Positions 58,711-64,000 of a stretch of DNA of 64,000 bases are shown here, in pieces. Under the pieces are notes generated by a model. That model did not search any database, had not been told where the DNA came from, and worked only from the letters and a program-made list of their open reading frames with translations. Position 1 is the stretch's first letter; the number at the start of each line of letters is the position of its first letter. Made by a program: the position numbers and the translations under genes. Source of the DNA: Parietichytrium sp. I65-24A (lineage: Eukaryota > Sar > Bigyra > Thraustochytrida > Thraustochytriidae); the NCBI GenBank assembly GCA_012862575.1, contig BLSF01000063.1:1-64000 (forward strand), given 5' to 3'.

Positions 58711-61507
58711 TCATTCGAAACGAGAGAGCACGTCTACGGCGAACTGCTTTCGGGCGGTGTGTTTCGTGGAGATCTGTTTTACTTCTTGCAAAGCAGCGCT
58801 GAAGGTTGTTGTCAGGTTGCGCAGCGCACTATTCATGGCGTCTTGATCCGAGTCAAGCGCCTTGAGCATGGAAGTGAAGGATGAACAGCGAAGCAGATAC
58901 CCGTTTCCTGGCACGTTGGAAGATGGCGTGATGCGGACATCGTCTAAGACTGCCTTTGCAGAGTTGCAGGACGCAATCATTCCAAGTAAGGAGTCCGGCA
59001 ATACCCAAACCTGCTTGTGGTGCGCACTTGGGGGATCCGGCCCAAGTTCGAGAATTGCAGACAGAGATTCATATTCGTATCGCGTTCCTGGAACTGGTGC
59101 GACGTTGTGTACTTTGGCGCGAAACACCACGTTCGTATGCTGGGCGTGTCTTTCCAGCCTTAGTCGCAGACTTTGGCGATTCGGGTCGTAAGTGTATGTC
59201 AGTTTTGATTTCCAAAAACTCGTCAGATAGGCCGTGGTTGTCGCATCATCATCGTACAAGAAACCTTCGCCAGTCTTGACTTCTGGATTTAGGTAGATGT
59301 GGAAGTCGATTATTTCGTACGCGCTTTGAGCAACGCCTACGCGATGGTCCATTTGCGCGTTGCCAAGCATCGGTACAACCGCGCCCGCTTTGACAAATAT
59401 CGGGACGTCCTCAAGCTGATACCGCTGTGTTATCTTCTTCGGACCGACGTGAACTTTCCCAGAAGACCTCTCGATCCACTTTCCCGGGGGAATCCACACT
59501 ACTTTCGATGCGAGTTTCTGAAAGGCAAGTTCAGGAGAGATTGCTCCCGATGTTGCTGTCACTGGCGCGCAGAGAATATCATCTCCTATCATGTATTGCG
59601 AGAGAGATCCGTCCGGTGCGGAAGCGAGATAGGCCTCCTCCAGATGGGGAGAGTCGAAGTACATTGGTCTGATCGGCGCCACCCCTGTGTCATGGTATAT
59701 GCGGTGAAGGTTGTACCAGTATGGAAGCAATAGCTGTCGCTGGTGCAACGCTGCTTTAATGGCTTTGAAAAAGCGGTGGCTCACGTCCCAGATATACCCA
59801 TACATGCAGGTGGACACAGTGCTGTTCCCAAAGTCGATCTCGCATTCTCCAGCGCTACCACCTCTATCGTGAAGCCTCGTGATCGGAGAATATGCACCGA
59901 ATTGCAGCCATCGAGTGTAGAGCTCTGGATTTCGGGCGGAAATCAAGTCGTGACTCCAGAGCCCATACGCCAAATTTGAGGACATCACGGTGAAGTGTAC
60001 GAGATAAGGCAGTGCGGACCAGTCAATGGTTGCAAGGTCGCCAGAGAAGCCACTGGGCAGAAGGAACACATTTTATTTCAGCATCACGATCCTGCTTTTT
60101 CAAAACGTTCATTGAAACATAGCAAGTAAGGAATTACACTTACACTTGATAGCGCTGGCTCCCGAGGCCTCCAAAACGAGCGAGAATCATGTCGCGCGCA
60201 TCACTGCCAGTCCTTTTGGATTGTAGCGCCCGAAGACGATTCAGCCAAATGGTTGGGTTGTGCTTGCCACCAAGACACCCGCCTTGCTTGCCACCTTGTT
60301 GCCAATCCGTCCACATATGGTCGATCCCATTTTGTCTGAGCCCCTCTACAACGATATCCTCCAGGCCAAATGCAATACTTTGATTCGAGCAGCTCTGAAA
60401 TGAGATTCCGTCCTCGAAACTGCCTCCAAGGTATGCTGCAAAGTCTGCAAAAGTATCCTCAAAGCTCTTAACACCATCCGCGTCGTGTAGGTTTGCAAAG
60501 TACCGAATCCCGGGATACTTGGATCTCAAGCTCTTGAAAAACTCTGCCGGCCGTGGAAACAAATTTCGGTCGAACGAATACCCTGTCCATCCGTTCTTGC
60601 GGTGAAAGTTCATATCCAAAACCACAACGTCAAGAGGCACAGAGAGAGACGCAAATTGGTCCATTATTTCTTCCACATCTTGATCGGTGTAGTCAAACCA
60701 ACGAGTCCACCACGTGCCCAGCCCGCTTCTTGGAATCATGGGTGGTCTTCCCGATACTTTAACGAAGTCTGACATTGCGCCCTTGTAGTCGTGGCCGTGT
60801 GCAAAAACATATATATCTAGAGTTTTGCCCTTTGCTCGCGGCTCCCACCAGCCATCAGAGTCGCGCAGGAGAGGCGTGGTCGAATCATCCACAGCAACAA
60901 TGCCATTTCTAGAAATAATGCCCGATGTACAGTGCAGTAGCTCGTCTTCGATCAGTGTTGTCGACGCTTCGCCCGAGCAATTCAGATCAAACACACCAAG
61001 CTTATCGAGCGACCTGATGGTTCCGAGCATCTCGTTTTGAGGTAGTCCATATCCCCACATATACTCTTGATTACTCCCTAAACCGGCAGTGAAGTTCAAC
61101 GTGGAAGCAGATGGTGGGTTACCAAGAGCATATTGAATCAAGACGTGCTCAGTCTCAATACTGAGCAATTTGCCGCCATTCCCAATTGTGCTTTGGAAGT
61201 CCGGTACCTCCATATTTCGATTCACGAATGCCATGGACGCACGATTCTCGAACTCGCCAGGCTCCTCCACAAACTCGGCTCTGATCAGTTTTGGGGTCAA
61301 GATCGTAAACCTGGCCAGACCATCTGGAGATGTCACAATGGCCTCCCGTTTCGCCCTCGGGTTGGCGTCCCCGAGCTCTTCTAGCTTTGTGTTCCCCTCA
61401 ACCAACCGCTGGCCCCCGCCCACGAGCAATTGCCCAAACTCCTGCGCCGTGGCGCAAGTGGCAGTCGCCACGAGCCCCACCACGGCCGCCACGAGCCTCG
61501 GAGCCAT
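58711..61507 (-). CDS. Secreted glycoside hydrolase family 31 enzyme (two exons)
   Basis: Spliced on the minus strand: exon 1 61507-60144, exon 2 60052-58711, 901 aa. A signal peptide (1-21) is followed by the N-terminal beta domain, then the GH31 barrel. VVVLDMNFHRKNGWTGYSFD is the family's LDMDWH block; DHMWTDWQQGG places the likely nucleophile at D401, and GGLGSQRYQVGFSGD, which spans the splice site, places the likely acid/base at D460. WSHDL and LQFGAYSPITRLH follow, then C-terminal beta domains. The DWQQG subfamily includes alpha-glucosidases and alpha-galactosidases; the substrate is not predictable. The two long frames would each look like half an enzyme; the intron joins them exactly. 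Confidence 0.92.
60053..60143 (-). other. GH31 intron (91 nt)
   Basis: On the minus strand the donor GTAAGT starts at 60143 and the acceptor CTGCCCAG ends at 60053. It sits between the general-acid loop's SQRYQ and GFSGD. Phase 2. Confidence 0.93.
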
Positions 61508-61911
61508 CTTGGTTTCCTGCGATGGCCCACCAGCCTCCTGTCGTTCGATCGGCGTCCACGCCTTGTGGTCGATGTTCCGAGTGAGCTCACCGTGAGGCCT
61601 TTGTCAGTGCGAGCGTGGCTGGCATTTACAATTATCTGTCGGTACTGAGTATCACTATCTGTCAACCACTTGCAAGTTGGACGTATGTTGACAGTAAAGT
61701 AAAGGTTGAACCGGTATCTAGAACAAAGCGAACGCTCGTTGGCTAAGAGATTTAAAACGACCATTCACCTGTTCTTTGACATATTTTCCTGGAAACGAGG
61801 AAGCTTTAGCGAAGAATTTGGATGTTTTCATTTTAAAAGAGTTCTGAAGCATCTATCCGTGTCGCATCCATACCAGACCATGGCCTTCTAATTCGTCGTG
61901 AGGTGCCTTAA
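61508..61911. other. GH31 5' flank
   Basis: About 400 bp without a gene. Contains GGTACTGAGTATC at 61641-61653 and an A/T-rich part before the transposon-like relic. Confidence 0.55.
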
Positions 61912-63180
61912 GCTGCCGACTCCCCTGACGGTGTTGCTGTCTTGAGCTCAAGAGAAAAAGAATTCAAAGGCCTGGCTGCATTGGAGTTCAAAACATTTAC
62001 TACGGCGGAGACATTCATGGCTCTTAACCAAAAAGTGTCCAAAGAAGGCCCGTGGAAAGAATGTGATGTCGGAACAGATCAATTCAAGGAGTGGGTTCCT
62101 GATCCGAGCTATCGTCTTCAAGTTGTGCATCATGCAGCAGTTCTGGACTTACCGTCTACGCTCCTTATCTTTGCAACTCCAGCTGAACCGGTTCAGGAGA
62201 TCATGGTCAAAGTCTCTGAAGAGCAGCAAAGAGACTGAATCGAATTTTAAAGCTCCTGTCCGACCAATGGCTCTCCTTTGCATACAACCGCCTCGGTCCC
62301 GGCTCATTTCCTAGGCTCGGACCCGATGGCTTATCAGCATATGGTTGTGCGGAAGAAAAAACCACACCGCTGAACAATACAATACCTCCACATAGGGTAT
62401 GCACATTCGAAGGACGTGATTGCACATGGTACGCCGCCAACTTGTGTTCGCTTGCTTCCGGCAATGACAAGCATGGGCGGTCGAGACTTCGCCGGAAAAG
62501 TGATTAGCAGCGCTGATGCAAAGTATGGCAACTTTGATGTGGATGAGGTTCTTGGACTACACTTCGTTTAACGCATTCCGTCTTACTCAGCTGGTTCTTT
62601 TGCGTATCAAGATGGACCAATTTGGGACGTGCAATCAGTTCGTTGCTGCTCGTCGGGATAGCTTGACGTACAAAGGTTTTATGGTTCAGCTAATACGCAT
62701 CATATCGACAGATGCGCTGGCCCAGGCCATTCCCGGACTCGCTCATAAGGTCGATCACAAACAAAGTTACTCGCAAGCTTCGGGTACACCAGAAAGTGAC
62801 GAAGACGTTTCGGATGCCCCAGTTTTGGTGACTCCAAGCGCAAAGAGAAGAAAAGTCGCAGAAAGTTTGAGTCCTCACCTTGACGCCCTTTGCTTTGATA
62901 CTTCGAAGGGGACCCATCTCCGTGTGAAGATTCCGTCCGCATTGACTAACGCGAAACAGGGCCAACTGCGCTGTATTCTGTGCTGCAAAACTTGCGAGAA
63001 AATGTCCAATTCAGCAGCTCAAACCGAACCCATGAACCCAAACGTTCCACTAAATATTGCCACATTTGCAAACAGGTTCTCTGCAAGGAATGCTTCACGA
63101 TCTACCATACTGAAGAGAAGTTGCCCATTCCGTCATGCAGACAGGGTTATAATGTATGAATTGGAAAAGAAGTTTAAATC
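61912..63180 (+). pseudogene. Degenerate PD-(D/E)XK nuclease plus piggyBac-type transposase relic
   Basis: Frame 1 (61912-62238) reads SPDGVAVL then ALEFKTF and SYRLQVVHHAAVLD, the PD ... ExK ... YxxQ layout of YqaJ/lambda-exonuclease-like nucleases; it ends at a stop. A frame shift near 62235 continues as RILKLLSDQWLSFAYNRL. Around 62465-62500 PAMTSMGGRD resembles the MGGxD block of piggyBac transposases; 62516-63060 (starting MQSMATLMWMRF; FGTCNQFVAARR, LTYKGFMVQLI) resembles their C-terminal helical part. The terminal Cys-rich finger is split over two frames: LRCILCCKTCEK, then YCHICKQVLCKECFTIYHT. At least three frameshifts and stops make it non-functional. Family assignment is from motifs, so moderate. 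Confidence 0.6.
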
Positions 63181-63215
63181 CACGTTGTGCCAACAAACTC
63201 TCCTGAGGTCTTAAT

Positions 63216-64000
63216 CCAGCGCGGGAGCGCAATCAAAGGAAGAGAACCCATGTTCCATTTCCACTGGTTCTCTTTGAAGGTTATTAAGTTCGATAGATAA
63301 TGGAGCTCATGCCATCTCTACTAACTTTCATGCCAGCTTTCACGTGGTTTCCCTCAAATTCTCAGTGAAAAACACAGCTTCCTTCCAATACAATTTTAAT
63401 GTTGAATCAAATTAATCTACCGGTGCCTTAAGATATACCGGCGAGGTAAGATATAACGAAGGCGTAGTGGCGCACAGCTGGCCAGTGAGCAGGACCGTCA
63501 AAACGCCCTCGACGCATCTCGACGCTCTCGATGCTCGACCCGACCTCGAACAAATGAAACTGCCGCGTCCTCGAGCGGACGACAAGATCTTCCCAATCGC
63601 CACGGGGTGTACCGGGGTGTAAGTCTCAAGGTGGAACGTCACGTGGGCCTAGTCTACCTAGTCCCTGTCCTCGCCGTCCCCATCCACATCCAGGATTCCC
63701 TGTGCTTGTGCGTTTGTGCTTGGCCAGGCCGGGCCATGAGCCAGGGCTTATAATTCTTACCTTACCTGCCCTACCCAAGATCGAAGATCGAAGATCGAAG
63801 ATCGGGGCGCTGCTGGCGCTGCTGGTACATATCTTCCGAGTCCGATTCAGTCATTCCGCCCGCCTGCCTATAAACCCAAACTCCACGCAATTCAGAGATG
63901 CATTCGAAATGGTAGAATTTGAATCATGAATTCAGAGCTTAGAATTTTTGAGCGGTGACGGCCGATGACGACCCCCTTGAGGAGCCTGGGAGACCGATAA
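63216..64000. other. Right-edge region, no gene seen
   Basis: About 785 bp. Contains a GATCGAA triplication (63779-63802), CTCGACGC repeats (63505-63530) and otherwise unremarkable sequence. No frame is convincing, and no gene clearly crosses the right edge. Confidence 0.5.

Noticed and set aside
60140-61507. A 455-aa secreted enzyme as a complete GH31
   Set aside because: It stops just before the acid/base loop; the second half with matching splice sites follows 91 nt away.
62516-63214. A 232-aa frame as an intact gene
   Set aside because: Conserved motifs of the transposase finger continue in a different frame, and stops break the upstream part; it is a relic.
63412-63929. Short frames near the right edge
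   Set aside because: Under 80 codons, non-ATG or repeat-rich (GATCGAA, CTCGACGC); no motif supports them.

Overview
The window is nuclear DNA of an intron-poor unicellular eukaryote. I recognise about 20 protein genes in 64 kb on both strands; most are single open exons. Four short spliceosomal introns (91-130 nt, GTAAGT/GTGAGT donors, two with a GCTAAC branch-like motif) are needed to complete conserved proteins. No bacterial operons, rRNA or tRNA were seen. The gene set (RagA GTPase, a WASH-complex subunit, AP-3 mu, a very large VPS13, WW/IQ proteins, a piggyBac-type relic) fits a heterotrophic stramenopile (oomycete or thraustochytrid-like) better than a plant or alga. That placement is an inference and is not proven. 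Several genes need an internal ATG or an upstream exon as the true start, because the longest open frames begin at TTG/GTG.

Layout. 0-10 kb: left-edge partial gene (-), an unknown low-complexity protein, WASHC3 (WASH complex), a convergent PX-BAR-SH3 sorting nexin with a WH2-like tail, and an MscS/MSL mechanosensitive channel. 10.3-13.6 kb: gene-free. 13.6-24.5 kb: one 3608-residue VPS13 bridge-type lipid transfer protein with inserted PDZ, zinc-ribbon and two DysF modules. 24.5-30.6 kb: a possible small ORF, an unknown membrane protein, a TRIAP1/Mdm35 twin-CX9C protein and an SRP40/NOLC1 nucleolar protein. 30.6-39.2 kb: a protein with eight WW domains, IQ motifs and ankyrin repeats, a GNAT fused to a degenerate myo-inositol oxygenase-like domain, and a VHS-GAT (TOM1-like) adaptor. 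40.5-48 kb: an ATG27/M6PR-like MRH receptor, RagA, an O-fucosyltransferase-like type II enzyme, Hub1/UBL5 and AP-3 mu. 48.6-58.7 kb: a long kinesin with C-terminal ankyrin repeats, then a 2.35-kb tandem duplication that copied the kinesin tail (now a pseudogene) and a whole secreted PI-PLC-X-like gene. 58.7-61.5 kb: a two-exon GH31 glycosidase. 61.9-63.2 kb: a frameshifted relic combining a PD-(D/E)XK exonuclease-like segment with a piggyBac transposase-like tail. The right edge is empty.

A theme is endosome/lysosome trafficking: WASHC3, a sorting nexin, VPS13, VHS-GAT, an MRH receptor ending in a YxxPhi signal, RagA and AP-3 mu all lie within 47 kb. The most unusual single items are the GNAT-pseudo-MIOX fusion, the actin-linked sorting nexin beside WASHC3, the domain-decorated VPS13, the WW/IQ/ankyrin protein, and the young kinesin-tail/PLC duplication.
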